This document shows, piece after piece, positions 24,569-33,582 of a DNA stretch of 48,629 nt (position 1 is its first letter; every line of letters starts with the position of its first letter). Source of the DNA: Crocosphaera sp. (lineage in GTDB: Bacteria; Cyanobacteriota; Cyanobacteriia; Cyanobacteriales; Microcystaceae); contig JASJDN010000017.1 of the NCBI GenBank assembly GCA_030065205.1, forward strand, positions 1 through 48,629, in the 5' to 3' direction. The notes under the pieces are model-generated. The model was not told the DNA's origin. It was given only the letters and a program-made list of their open reading frames with translations, and ran no database searches. A program made the translations under genes and the position numbers.

Positions 24569-25540
24569 ATGAGTCAATTTTTCTTTTTCATAATTCTTAT
24601 ACTAGGGGGTTCAACTGTTTTTGGATCAGTGAAAATTGTCAATGAAAAAAATGAGTATTTAATCGAGAGATTAGGAAGTTATAACAAAAAGCTAAGTCCC
24701 GGATTAAATTTAATTGTTCCTTTCATTGATCGAGTAGTTTATAAAGAGACAATTCGAGAAAAAGTCATCGATATTCCTCCCCAGTCTTGTATTACAAAAG
24801 ATAACGTTTCTATCACCGTTGATGCCGTTGTGTACTGGCGAATTATGGACATGGAGAAAGCCTATTATAAGGTCGAAAACCTGCAATCTGCTATGGTTAA
24901 TCTAGTGTTAACGCAAATTCGCTCAGAAATTGGCAAACTGGAATTAGACCAAACTTTCACCGCTAGAACCGAAATTAATGAGATATTATTACGAGAATTA
25001 GACATTGCGACTGATCCTTGGGGTGTGAAAGTAACTAGGGTAGAATTAAGAGATATTATGCCCTCAAAAGCGGTGCAAGATTCCATGGAATTACAGATGG
25101 CAGCAGAACGGAAAAAAAGGGCTGCTATTCTAACATCTGAAGGAGAAAGAGATTCAGCTATCAACTCAGCCCAAGGTAAAGCAGAATCAAGAATTTTAGA
25201 AGCAGAAGCGCAGAAAAAAGCAGAAATTTTGCAAGCAGAAGCCGAACGTCAACAACAAATCTTAAAAGCAGAAGCGATCGCTAAGGCTATTGATATCTTA
25301 ACTGAAAAAATTAAAACCGATCCCAACGCTCGGGAAGCCTTACAATTTTTACTCGCCCAAAACTATCTTGATATGGGGGTAAAAATTGGTAGTAGTGACA
25401 GCAGTAAGATAATGTTTATGGACCCTAGAAACATTATGTCAACCTTAGAAGGGGTGCGATCGGTGGTTGGTTTTCAATCCGACGAATATCAACAATTAAC
25501 CCAAGACTTAGAAAAGATTGATCGTCATTTATCTAAGTAA
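24569..25540 (+). CDS. SPFH/stomatin (slipin-type) membrane protein
   Basis: This 323-aa protein has one N-terminal membrane segment ([20 protein letters not shown]) and an SPFH/Band 7 domain (about 25-190: [78 protein letters not shown]). An Ala/Glu-rich coiled coil (about 190-240) and a C-terminal oligomerisation region complete it. Stomatin-type proteins form large cage-like assemblies in membranes and partner with NfeD. AGGAG at 24556-24560 supports the start. The arrangement and length fit the cyanobacterial slipin. Confidence 0.93.
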   Translation: MSQFFFFIILILGGSTVFGSVKIVNEKNEYLIERLGSYNKKLSPGLNLIVPFIDRVVYKETIREKVIDIPPQSCITKDNVSITVDAVVYWRIMDMEKAYYKVENLQSAMVNLVLTQIRSEIGKLELDQTFTARTEINEILLRELDIATDPWGVKVTRVELRDIMPSKAVQDSMELQMAAERKKRAAILTSEGERDSAINSAQGKAESRILEAEAQKKAEILQAEAERQQQILKAEAIAKAIDILTEKIKTDPNAREALQFLLAQNYLDMGVKIGSSDSSKIMFMDPRNIMSTLEGVRSVVGFQSDEYQQLTQDLEKIDRHLSK

Positions 25541-25580
25541 ATGGGATAAGAGATAAACAATAATCAGATCAAGAACATTG

Positions 25581-25652
25581 TTAAGGTGGGCAATGTTCAT
25601 TACAATCTGTAGATCATCATTTTCACCCGTTAATCAGTATTGCCCACCTTAA
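25581..25652. repeat. Palindromic dispersed repeat TTAAGGTGGGCAA...TTGCCCACCTTAA
   Basis: TTAAGGTGGGCAATG and its inverse ATTGCCCACCTTAA bound a 43-base loop. Relatives lie at 38789-38852, 39374-39444 and probably 48547-48612. It lies between the stomatin gene and the convergent TPR gene, so a transcript hairpin could also act as a bidirectional terminator. Confidence 0.65.
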
Positions 25653-25664
25653 GTTTACTTACTA

Positions 25665-26522
25665 TCAGTCTAAGAATTCACCAAAACGATCATCTTGCCA
25701 ATAACTATTAAAAATCTCGTTATTTTTAGCTAGGTCAAGAATCGTATTAGGAGCAATATCAAGGGCTTCTAATAAGCAGTTAATAGCTTCATCCTTGTTA
25801 TCTAAAGCTGCATGACAATGACTTTGATAATACCAAGCATATTCATCATTGGGTTCCGCTTCCAGGGCTTTTTGGTAACAATTAATCGCCTCATCAAAAC
25901 GGTTTAATTGTTGTAAAATTTTTCCCTGTTGATACCATCCCCAATAATCATAAGGTTTCACTGATAAAGCTTTTTCGTAGTGAGTTAAAGCTTCTTCTAA
26001 CTCTCCTTGATGGCGTAAACAGTCTCCTTTGCGATACCATGACCAATAATCATTCGGTCTGATGGTTAACGCTTGATCGTAAGCTGCGATCGCGTCGGAA
26101 TATTTCTCCCATAAACGATAAGCTTCTCCGATACGATATTGCGCCCAATAATCGTCGGAATAGATTAATAACGCATTTTTAAAGCAGTTAATGGCGTTTT
26201 CGTACTCTTTTAACTCTTCAAGATGGACACAGCCTTTATCATACCAAGACCAGTAATTGTTTGGTTCAATTTTAATGGCGTTTTCGTAGCTGACGACAGC
26301 TTCTTCGTAGCGTCCTAACTCTTCTAATGTCATACCCTTTTTATACCAAGCCCAATAGTCATTTGGATAATATTCTAAGGCTTTTTCGTAACACATTAAC
26401 GCTTCTGCGTAAAGTTGATCCATACGCAGTGTATTTCCCTGTTGGTACCAACTTTGATAACTATCGGGACGACATTCTAAAGGGCGGTAAATGGTCACTT
26501 GACTCTGTATCATGGCTAGCAA
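25665..26522 (-). CDS. Tryptophan-rich TPR repeat protein
   Basis: This 285-aa protein is made almost entirely of about seven 34-residue TPR units. Each unit begins with an unusual aromatic signature at the first-helix position: SYQSWYQQG, DYWAWYKKG, NYWSWYDKG, DYWAQYRIG, DYWSWYRKG, DYWGWYQQG and EYAWYYQSH. Canonical TPR positions (A at 20, P at 32) are kept in AIAAYDQALTIRPND and similar. It probably scaffolds protein interactions. There is no signal peptide. GTG or ATG starts nearby give the same reading; M4 (26513) is also possible. Confidence 0.9.
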   Translation of the reverse strand: MLAMIQSQVTIYRPLECRPDSYQSWYQQGNTLRMDQLYAEALMCYEKALEYYPNDYWAWYKKGMTLEELGRYEEAVVSYENAIKIEPNNYWSWYDKGCVHLEELKEYENAINCFKNALLIYSDDYWAQYRIGEAYRLWEKYSDAIAAYDQALTIRPNDYWSWYRKGDCLRHQGELEEALTHYEKALSVKPYDYWGWYQQGKILQQLNRFDEAINCYQKALEAEPNDEYAWYYQSHCHAALDNKDEAINCLLEALDIAPNTILDLAKNNEIFNSYWQDDRFGEFLD

Positions 26523-26681
26523 GGGAGATGATTTAACAATTAGGGTGTTCCCTGTAGTTTAGGCCGATTCATCCACTTATGAGTCTGGGTTAAGAGTTTA
26601 CTGGGGATTCCTCGAACTCAAATTTATAATAGTCGCTAAAATATTAAAATATATTAAGTAACTAAATATTGGACAGCCTCT

Positions 26682-27929
26682 GTGAGTATCTCGACCGCTT
26701 ATAACAGTCTTCAACCTCAGCAAAGACGCAGTTTAGGGTTTTTGTTAGGGGCAGGGTTATGCTTTTGGATTAGTATTACGACCCTTTTACCCACCCTACC
26801 TACCTATATTCAATCTCTGGGAGGAACCCGTTCCGAAATTGGGTTAGTGATGGGTAGTTTTGCCATTGGTTTACTGTTATCTCGGACTGCATTGGGTTAT
26901 TTGGCTGATAAAAACAGTCGCAAATTAGTGCTATATATTGGTGTTATTGTAGCGGGTCTTGCTCCTTTTGGTTATTTATTAATTCAGTCTGTTTTTCCTC
27001 TCATAGCAGTTCGGGCTTTTCATGGGGTTAGTATTGCTGCTTTTACCACCGCTTATAGTGCGTTAGTTGTCGATTTATCCCCCTTAAAAAACCGAGGGGA
27101 ATTGATCGGTTATATGAGTTTAGTAACCCCTATTGGGATGAGTATTGGTCCTGCTTTGGGAGGGTTTGTACAAGAATTTTTAGGCTATTCTATCCTATTT
27201 ATTACGTCTGCAAGTTCTGCTTTTTTGGGCTTATTTTTAATTGTTTTCATTCAAGAAAAATCTTCAACTCATCATCATAAGAGTGCTCACATCCAAGGCA
27301 AAAGTCGTAGTTTTAAGCAAATGCTAACCACTCACGCTTTAGTGATTCCCGCTTCAATTTTATTTTTCATTGGTTTATTATTTGGTACGTTAGTTACCTT
27401 TTTGCCGCTCTTTTTGGAAGACGCAAATTTAGAATTTAATGCTGGTTTATTTTATACAGTGGCTGCAATTGGGAGTTTTTCTTCTCGATTTTTTGCAGGA
27501 TCAGCGTCTGATCGGTATGGTCGCGGTCCCCTGATCAGTGTGAGTCTTTTGTGTTATTTTGTCTCGATGCTCTTGTTGACTCAAGCAATAACTGGCACGC
27601 AAATATTATTGGCAGGTCTTCTTGAGGGTATTGGTGCCGGAACTTTAATTCCTATGATTATTGCTTTGATTTCTGATCGTTCCTCTGCTTCTGAAAGAGG
27701 TCGAGTTTATTCTGTTTGTTTAGGGGGTTTTGATATTGGAATCGCTTTAGGGGGTCCGTTGGTAGGCAGCTTTGGCGATACATTAAGTTATGCCAATATT
27801 TTTACCCTTAATAGTAGTTTGGCTTTGATTGCTTTCCTCCTATTTATTAGTCAATCAAACTATAATTTTAAAACCTCTCTGGGTTTTGCTTTAGGCAAGG
27901 AAAAAGATTTATATATGTTTGATAATTGA
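26682..27929 (+). CDS. MFS transporter
   Basis: This 415-aa protein has about 12 membrane helices arranged in two halves. The intracellular loop motif after helix 2 reads GYLADKNSRKLVLYIG, and its equivalent in the second half is GSASDRYGRGPLISV; both are typical of drug/H+ antiporter-like MFS proteins. The helix-5 motif region reads MSLVTPIGMSIGPALGGFVQ. A His-rich loop (THHHKSAHI) lies between the halves. The start is GTG. The substrate cannot be told; an efflux pump is likely. It is divergent from the TPR gene. Confidence 0.88.
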   Translation: MSISTAYNSLQPQQRRSLGFLLGAGLCFWISITTLLPTLPTYIQSLGGTRSEIGLVMGSFAIGLLLSRTALGYLADKNSRKLVLYIGVIVAGLAPFGYLLIQSVFPLIAVRAFHGVSIAAFTTAYSALVVDLSPLKNRGELIGYMSLVTPIGMSIGPALGGFVQEFLGYSILFITSASSAFLGLFLIVFIQEKSSTHHHKSAHIQGKSRSFKQMLTTHALVIPASILFFIGLLFGTLVTFLPLFLEDANLEFNAGLFYTVAAIGSFSSRFFAGSASDRYGRGPLISVSLLCYFVSMLLLTQAITGTQILLAGLLEGIGAGTLIPMIIALISDRSSASERGRVYSVCLGGFDIGIALGGPLVGSFGDTLSYANIFTLNSSLALIAFLLFISQSNYNFKTSLGFALGKEKDLYMFDN

Positions 27930-27994
27930 GGGATGAAACAATCACACTTATTTTGTTGATTTAGTTTGACCGTTTGACCAACATTTTTTGATGT

Positions 27995-28009
27995 CTTAAC
28001 TTTGTTAAG
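27995..28009. promoter_or_regulatory. Short dyad CTTAAC-TTT-GTTAAG upstream of the small basic gene
   Basis: A perfect 6-bp dyad with a 3-base spacer lies about 90 bases upstream of the 57-aa gene, next to a further GTTAAG (28014-28019). It might be an operator; there is no direct evidence. Confidence 0.25.
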
Positions 28010-28097
28010 TCAACTGTTAAGTGATATTAATTGGAGCATCTATCAAAACTTTAGTGTAGTAAAATTAAGAAAATACGTCTATTAAGGAATTAAACGA

Positions 28098-28271
28098 ATG
28101 GGACGAAAAGCTAAATTAAAAAAAGAAAGAAAAACTACCCCTAAGAAAATAGATAATAATGTTAATAATACTGATCAATTTGTCGAACATTTAGAAAGAC
28201 AAGGTTATTCTCTGAAAAAACCTAAAATGGCTCCAGATATGCCTGATAAAAACATTGAACCTCAAGTATAA
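28098..28271 (+). CDS. 57-aa basic protein upstream of nagB
   Basis: ATG at 28098 opens a frame of 57 codons: a very basic N-terminus (MGRKAKLKKERKTTPKK), an Asn-rich linker, then QFVEHLERQGYSLKKPKMAP and an acidic end. AAGGA at 28084-28088, about 9 bases before the ATG, is a fair ribosome site. The stop lies 17 bases before the nagB ATG, suggesting co-transcription. I do not recognise a characterised family. The regular basic head suggests RNA or ribosome contact, which is only inference. Confidence 0.65.
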   Translation: MGRKAKLKKERKTTPKKIDNNVNNTDQFVEHLERQGYSLKKPKMAPDMPDKNIEPQV

Positions 28272-28288
28272 GTTTGGATGAATTAAGT

Positions 28289-29056
28289 ATGACATCCCAT
28301 CAAGTGTTAACCATTGATTCGTTAGCAACAGAAATCTACGAAAATGAGGAAAACCTATCCATTAAAGCAGCTAAAATCGTTCAAGACTATATCGAAACTA
28401 TTTTAGAAAAGCAAAAAGAAGCAAATATTGTTCTAGCAACAGGCAACTCTCAATTACAATTTTTGGATATTTTAATTAATTCTCAAAAAATTGATTGGTC
28501 ACGAATTAATTTATTTCATTTAGACGAGTATTTAGGTATTGAAGGAAAAAACCCGGCCAGTTTTCGTTTTTATCTCCACGAAAGGGTAGAAAAACGCATT
28601 AATCCTAACTCATTTAATTACTTAATTGGGGATGCCTTAGAACCCATAGAAGAATGCGATCGCTACACAAAATTACTCCAACAATACCCCATTGATCTTT
28701 GTTGTTTGGGGGTGGGAATTAATGGACATTTAGCCTTTAATGAACCAGAGGTGGCTAATTTTGATGATCCTCACTGGGTGAAAATTGTCCAGTTAGATCA
28801 ACGAACCCGTTGGATACAAGTTCATCAAGGCCATTTCCAAACCTTTGAACAAGTTCCAAAATATGCCTTAACCCTTACGATTCCTACTATTTTATCAGCG
28901 AAAAAAATTATCTGTTTAGCCACCGGAAAAAACAAAGCAGAAATTATTCAAGAAATGCTAAGAAGCGAGATTTCTCCCCATTGTCCCGCCTCCATTTTAA
29001 GACATCATTCAGACGCGACGTTATTACTGGATCAAACAGCAGCAACGTTATTGTAA
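28289..29056 (+). CDS. nagB: Glucosamine-6-phosphate deaminase
   Basis: This enzyme is 255 aa from ATG at 28289; a TTG at 28274 would add five residues. It converts glucosamine-6-phosphate to fructose-6-phosphate and ammonia. Recognisable are ANIVLATGNSQLQFLDIL (sugar-phosphate loop), INLFHLDEYLGIEGKNPASF (with the catalytic Asp) and LGVGINGHLAFNEP. In E. coli NagB the last motif is DGH; here it is NGH, as in some other bacterial NagB proteins as I recall. A 6-phosphogluconolactonase is excluded by FHLDEYLG and HLAFNEP. It follows the small basic gene. Confidence 0.88.
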   Translation: MTSHQVLTIDSLATEIYENEENLSIKAAKIVQDYIETILEKQKEANIVLATGNSQLQFLDILINSQKIDWSRINLFHLDEYLGIEGKNPASFRFYLHERVEKRINPNSFNYLIGDALEPIEECDRYTKLLQQYPIDLCCLGVGINGHLAFNEPEVANFDDPHWVKIVQLDQRTRWIQVHQGHFQTFEQVPKYALTLTIPTILSAKKIICLATGKNKAEIIQEMLRSEISPHCPASILRHHSDATLLLDQTAATLL

Positions 29057-29060
29057 CTGA

Positions 29061-29176
29061 AGGCAGGGGGCAGGAGGCAGAAGGCAGGAGGGTTTGTCTT
29101 CATCCCTTCCCTTTCAAGGGTAAAAGCGTTTGGTGGGAGTACAAGCTACCTCCAAAAATCAACCTCCTGCCTCCTG
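29061..29176. repeat. G-rich short tandem repeat with inverted arm (GGCAGGAGGCAG)
   Basis: AGGCAGGGGGCAGGAGGCAGAAGGCAGGAGGG is written here as units of GGCAGGA over 29061-29092. The complement CCTCCTGCCTCCTG follows at 29163-29176, so the transcript can form a hairpin with a long loop. It lies between convergent nagB and the DUF561 gene and may help termination. A second tract occurs at 30869-30902. Confidence 0.6.
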
Positions 29177-29192
29177 TCAACTTAGACATATT

Positions 29193-29933
29193 CTAGACGT
29201 TAACCTGGACAGAACTCGCTTGCAAGGCTTCTACCAGAGAACGAACTGCAGCCACCATGGCCACGGGATCATTGAGTTGATTAATCGCCGAACCAACCCC
29301 TACCCCAGACGCACCCGCCGTAATGGCCATGGGTGCAGTCACAGTAGATAAACCAGACGCACAGAGGACGGGGACAGACACAGCCCGAGAAATGCTGTAA
29401 GCGGCGGCTAAAGTGGGGGCTGCTTTTTCAATTAAGCCTAACGTGCCTGGATGGGTGGGGCGAGTGCTGGTTCCCCCTTCGGTTTGAATCAGGTTGGCCC
29501 CGGCTTCTACTAACCGTTCGGCCAATGCTACCTGTTCATCCAAGGCCAAAATATGAGGAACGGTAACACAAAGGGTGATATCGGGGAGTAAGGCACGGGT
29601 TTTTTGGGTCAATTCCAGGACTTCAGGGGCTTCAAACCGTCTTCCTTGAGCATAAAAGGCATCAAAATTACCAATTTCGACTAAATCTGCCCCTGCTTTC
29701 ACTGCTTCTGCCAATAATTCCGCATCAACCGCCGAAACACAAATCGGTAAATCAATTAATGTACGAACATGACGAACTAAGTCAGGGGAAGCAGCAATAT
29801 CAACGAAGGTTGCGCCGCCGGCTTGGGCTGCTTGAACGATCGCAGAAACGTTACTTATATCAAAATTGGTCAAACCACTAATAATTTTGAGGGCTTGACG
29901 TTGTGCAAAGGCTTTCTCTAATTGAGGCTGCAT
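29193..29933 (-). CDS. ycf23: DUF561/Ycf23 family protein
   Basis: This TIM-barrel-like protein is 246 aa from ATG at 29933; ATG at 29939 and further upstream starts are possible. It belongs to the Ycf23/DUF561 family, which is found in cyanobacteria and in some red-algal plastid genomes. Characteristic segments are QALKIISGLTNFDISNVSAI, ATFVDIAASPDLVRHVRTLI, LPICVSAVDAELLAEAVKAG, ADLVEIGNFDAFYAQGRRF and the phosphate-binding-like GASGVGVGSAINQL. The pattern resembles phosphate-binding barrels of the FMN or indole-glycerol type. The reaction is unknown. Confidence 0.88.
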   Translation of the reverse strand: MQPQLEKAFAQRQALKIISGLTNFDISNVSAIVQAAQAGGATFVDIAASPDLVRHVRTLIDLPICVSAVDAELLAEAVKAGADLVEIGNFDAFYAQGRRFEAPEVLELTQKTRALLPDITLCVTVPHILALDEQVALAERLVEAGANLIQTEGGTSTRPTHPGTLGLIEKAAPTLAAAYSISRAVSVPVLCASGLSTVTAPMAITAGASGVGVGSAINQLNDPVAMVAAVRSLVEALQASSVQVNV

Positions 29934-30087
29934 AATCATGGTCTGTATAGATGGGTTCTTCCGAACATTATTAACCCATAGCAATCAATCATGGGTCGTC
30001 AAATAACATTTATCTTAACCTATTATCTAGCGACTTCTCGGTTCATTGTTTGTTATCATCTGAAAGTCGCGCAATTGTTAAGTTTAG

Positions 30088-30867
30088 ATGACAAAAGAAC
30101 CCTCTGGCGAACAAAGACAGATTCAATCTTTAGGCAGCGCTTCTTTAGATGGCACCCCCTTAGATTATATTGTGGTCATGTCTGCGGTGGTTACCGTGCT
30201 GGCATTTATCCCGTTTTCCATCACCATTGGTTCCGGTGGTATTTTTCCCCTCAGTCAAGGTATTTTCCCCCTTCTCGGCTGGATTTTGGGACCGGTGGGG
30301 GGTTCCTTAGCGAGTGGGATCGGAACTCTCATGGGGGTGTTTTTAGCCCCCCATACGGCGGGGATTCCCCCTGTGTCTATTTTTGGGGCGATGGTGGCTA
30401 GTTTTGCTGCCGGTTGTATGGTCATTGGTAAACAGCGTAAATATTGGTGGTTTATGATGAGCATTTTCTTTGTGGTTGCCTTTTATATTTATGTTTCTCG
30501 TGCTATGAATAATGGGGTTTCTGTCTCGGTTATTATTAAAGGATCTTTTATTGATTGGTCGGGGTTATTATTATTTATTTTACCGACTCGAACGTTATTT
30601 GCCCGATGGATTAATAGTCAAAATTTACGGTTAGTGTGGTTGGGTTTATTTTTCGGCAGTTGGACGGTGGCCGGGGTTTATCATATTAGTCAAAGTGTGA
30701 TTACTTATACCATGTTTAATTGGCCTGAAGAAGTGTGGATCTTTTTAATTCCGATTATGCCCTTAGAAAATTTAGTCCGTTCTTTGGTAGGAGCATTTAT
30801 TGGAGTTCGGGTTATTTCTGGGTTACGGGCGATCGGTATTATGAAACCTCAAGCAGCGATTTATTAA
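30088..30867 (+). CDS. ECF transporter S component-like membrane protein (substrate unknown)
   Basis: This 259-aa protein has about six to seven membrane helices. The sequence GTPLDYIVVMSAVVTVLAFI, then GGIFPLSQGIFPLLGWILGP and VGGSLASGIGTLMGVFLAPH, is typical of S components and related membrane proteins that bind the substrate in ECF-type uptake systems. It is 117 bases upstream of the fused ATPase gene and next to the T component, which completes a transporter. The substrate is not readable. S-unit families for biotin, thiamin, cobalt or queuosine have motifs that I do not see here. It is larger than the usual 180-200 aa S unit. Confidence 0.72.
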   Translation: MTKEPSGEQRQIQSLGSASLDGTPLDYIVVMSAVVTVLAFIPFSITIGSGGIFPLSQGIFPLLGWILGPVGGSLASGIGTLMGVFLAPHTAGIPPVSIFGAMVASFAAGCMVIGKQRKYWWFMMSIFFVVAFYIYVSRAMNNGVSVSVIIKGSFIDWSGLLLFILPTRTLFARWINSQNLRLVWLGLFFGSWTVAGVYHISQSVITYTMFNWPEEVWIFLIPIMPLENLVRSLVGAFIGVRVISGLRAIGIMKPQAAIY

Positions 30868-30868
30868 A

Positions 30869-30902
30869 GAAGGCAGGGGGCAGGAGGCAGGAGGCAGGAG
30901 GG
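30869..30902. repeat. G-rich short tandem repeat (GGCAGGA units)
   Basis: Four to five copies of the 7-mer GGCAGGA/GGCAGGG lie directly after the stop of the S-component gene. It is the same sequence type as 29061-29092, in the same orientation. It is a heptamer short tandem repeat of the kind common in cyanobacteria. Confidence 0.65.
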
Positions 30903-30984
30903 AAGCTTTTTGAGTTAAAAATAAAGTCTTTTTACTTCATTAAAAATTGATGGCTGATGATTGAGAATTAATTACTAAAAAATC

Positions 30985-32709
30985 ATGAAGATTATTGCTA
31001 GTTTAGATAACGTTTCTTATTATTATCCTAACTCTAAAGAACCAGTCCTAAGAGACATTTCTTTGCAGGTTTATGAAGGGGAATTTTTGGGCATTATTGG
31101 GGCAACAGGGGCAGGAAAAACCACACTCTGTTTAACGTTAAATGGGATTGTACCACAGTTTTATGGCGGTCGTTTTTTTGGGTATGTTAATGTAGCTGGT
31201 TTCGATACGTTAAAGCATCCTGTTAGTCATTTAGCTGGTTATGTCGGGGCAGTTTTTGAAGATCCTGAAACCCAATTAATTTCAACATCGGTAGAAAATG
31301 AGATCGCTTTTGCCTTAGAAAATTTATGCGTTGATCGGGAGGAAATTATTGCCCGTATTCCCCCTGTTTTAGAAGCGGTAAGGTTAGAAGGAACGGAAAA
31401 TAAACACCCTCAAGAATTATCAGGCGGACAAAAACAACGATTGGCGATCGCTGCTGCTTTGGCCTTACAACCCCGTTTATTAATATTAGATGAACCCACT
31501 TCCCAACTCGATCCTATCGGCACAATGGAAGTGTTTTCAACGGTTAAGGAATTAAATAAAGAATTAGGGGTAACAATTGTTATGGTATCCCACGCAGCCG
31601 AAGAAATGGCTGAGTATAGCGATCGCTTAATTTTACTATCTGAAGGGGAAGTCATAGCAACAGGAAAACCTCACGAAATTTATTCGGAAATTGATTTATT
31701 AGAACGTCATGATTTGCGATCACCTCAAGTAGCAAAAACTTTTTATAATCTTAAACAAAAAGGTTTAAGTATTTCTAAGATTCCTGTTACCTTAGAGGAA
31801 GGAATAAATAGTTTACAACAATTAGAAAATGTTGCTAGAATTTCTCCAAAGTTTGAGTTTAAAACCATTCCTTATAGAGAGGATAAAAGTCCTTTATTAT
31901 CTACCCATAATTTGAACCATACTTATGAAGATGGAACCGAAGCATTAAAAGGGATTTCTCTCAATATTTATGAAGGAGAATATTCCTTAATAATTGGTCA
32001 AAATGGTGCGGGAAAAAGTACCTTAGTTAAACACTTTTTGAACTTATTACAACCCACCCAAGGAACGGTTAAAATAAGAAATAAAGATACAAAAATTTTA
32101 ACGGTTAGTGACTTAGCTAAATCTATCGGGTATGTAGCACAAAACCCCGATAATCAAATTTTTAGTATGACAGTAGAAGAAGAAGTGGCTTTTGCTTTAA
32201 ACAATGTGGGATATGACAAGAAAACTATAGAAGAAAAAGTTAACCAAACCTTAGAAGAAATGGAGTTATTACAACACAAAAAAGATCATCCGTTATCCTT
32301 ACCAAAAGGCGATCGCGCTAGGATTATTATTGCTGCTATTTTAGCAATGGAACCTGACATTATTATTTTTGATGAACCCACCACCGGACAAGATTATAAG
32401 GGTTCTCGTGCTATTTTAGAAGTGAGTCGTCAACTGCATCAAATGGGTAAAACAATTATTGTTATTACTCATCATTTATATTTAATGCCAGACTATGCAG
32501 AACGAGTTATTATTATGGGAAAAGGGACAGTTTTATTAGATGCACCTATCAGGGAAGCTTACCATCAAACAGACTTATTAGAATCCACTTATTTAACCCC
32601 TCCTCAATCGGTTTTACTATCCCAAACCTTAAGTCAATTAACTAACGATACTTATCCTTTATTAACCCCTAGTGAACTAGCAAAGTGTTTCTATCATGAT
32701 GAAATTTGA
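30985..32709 (+). CDS. ECF transporter fused ATPase (two ABC domains)
   Basis: This 574-aa protein has two ABC ATPase domains in tandem. Domain 1 has Walker A GATGAGKTT (39-47), signature ELSGGQKQR (about 144-152) and Walker B LLILDEPTSQLDP. Domain 2 has Walker A GQNGAGKST (338-346) and Walker B IIIFDEPTTGQD, but its signature is altered to LSLPKGDRAR instead of LSGGQ. One composite ATP site is therefore probably weak or regulatory. The protein would drive the S and T membrane partners. It overlaps the T gene by 14 bases, indicating translational coupling. Confidence 0.92.
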   Translation: MKIIASLDNVSYYYPNSKEPVLRDISLQVYEGEFLGIIGATGAGKTTLCLTLNGIVPQFYGGRFFGYVNVAGFDTLKHPVSHLAGYVGAVFEDPETQLISTSVENEIAFALENLCVDREEIIARIPPVLEAVRLEGTENKHPQELSGGQKQRLAIAAALALQPRLLILDEPTSQLDPIGTMEVFSTVKELNKELGVTIVMVSHAAEEMAEYSDRLILLSEGEVIATGKPHEIYSEIDLLERHDLRSPQVAKTFYNLKQKGLSISKIPVTLEEGINSLQQLENVARISPKFEFKTIPYREDKSPLLSTHNLNHTYEDGTEALKGISLNIYEGEYSLIIGQNGAGKSTLVKHFLNLLQPTQGTVKIRNKDTKILTVSDLAKSIGYVAQNPDNQIFSMTVEEEVAFALNNVGYDKKTIEEKVNQTLEEMELLQHKKDHPLSLPKGDRARIIIAAILAMEPDIIIFDEPTTGQDYKGSRAILEVSRQLHQMGKTIIVITHHLYLMPDYAERVIIMGKGTVLLDAPIREAYHQTDLLESTYLTPPQSVLLSQTLSQLTNDTYPLLTPSELAKCFYHDEI

Positions 32710-33547
32710 AACTGTCGATAAAAATTCTATTTTTACTCATTTAGATTTTCGCACAAAACTGTTAATGATGGCGGTTATTACTATCATTGCTTTTGTGTGG
32801 GAAAGTCCGGTTACTGGCGGTATTTTAACCTTAATTGTTGGTGCAGCTTGTGTTTTTGCAGGGGTAAAATTAGAATACCTCAGCACGGTTTTTAAGGTAA
32901 TGATTCCTTTTTATATTTTGATTATCATTATCATGGGATTTTTTAATATTTCTCAAGTGCAAACCTTGCTAAATACAGAGACATTAACCCCTATTTTTTC
33001 TGTTCCTAAAGATTGGTTTTGGGTAGGAGGTTTAACCATGAATCAAGAAGGAATCGTTTATGGATTAAATATTGTTTTTAAGACATTAACAATGGTTTTA
33101 ATTATTCCTTTGGGAATTTTTACCACTGATATTAATGATATGGTTGTAGGAATGGTAAAAGCGAAAATACCTTATAAAATCGTCTTTATCTTTTCATCAA
33201 CCCTGCGATTTTTTCCCTTATTATTAGAAGAAATACAAGGGATTTTAGAGGCGCAACGGTTACGGGGTTTAGCATTAGAAAAGATGAGTATTTTTAAGAA
33301 AGTTAGTGTTTATGCAACTATTGCTGTTCCCTTAATTTTAAATGCGATGGCCAAATCTCAAAAATTAGAAGTTGTCTTACAGTCAAAAGCATTTTCTGGG
33401 AGTTCTAAAAGAACCTATTTACATGAATCAATCTTAACTCAAACGGATTATATTTTTATGATAGGGTTTGTTTTACTGTTTATTATCGCAACTATTTTAT
33501 ATTTTCAATGGGGTGTGGGTAAGTTTCCTTGGTTATTGTATTCATGA
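32696..33547 (+). CDS. ecfT: ECF transporter T component (CbiQ-like)
   Basis: This 283-aa integral membrane protein is of the CbiQ/EcfT family, with about five to six helices. The coupling region has the Ala-Arg-Gly-type motif EAQRLRGLALEKMS (about residues 180-193) and then YATIAVPLILNAMAKSQKLE with a second coupling helix and SKAFSGSSKRTYLHES. These helices transmit ATPase motion to the S unit. It is translationally coupled to the ATPase gene. With the upstream S-like gene it forms a complete ECF importer, probably for a vitamin or metal. Confidence 0.88.
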   Translation: MMKFETVDKNSIFTHLDFRTKLLMMAVITIIAFVWESPVTGGILTLIVGAACVFAGVKLEYLSTVFKVMIPFYILIIIIMGFFNISQVQTLLNTETLTPIFSVPKDWFWVGGLTMNQEGIVYGLNIVFKTLTMVLIIPLGIFTTDINDMVVGMVKAKIPYKIVFIFSSTLRFFPLLLEEIQGILEAQRLRGLALEKMSIFKKVSVYATIAVPLILNAMAKSQKLEVVLQSKAFSGSSKRTYLHESILTQTDYIFMIGFVLLFIIATILYFQWGVGKFPWLLYS

Positions 33548-33582
33548 AAAGTCAGTTTCGTAGGGGTTTAGCATTGCTCATT

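Noticed and set aside
28289..29056. Asn instead of Asp in the NagB D-x-H motif as a sign of lost activity
   Set aside because: I recall the NGH form in other bacterial NagB proteins, and the other catalytic positions are kept.
29061..29176. Possible CRISPR-like array from repeated G-rich units
   Set aside because: Units are 7 bases and directly adjacent, with no spacers; it is a short tandem repeat.
29991..30401. Plus-strand frame of 136 codons overlapping the S-component gene
   Set aside because: The overlapping frame encodes a regular membrane protein that completes an ECF system; this one looks like a shadow.
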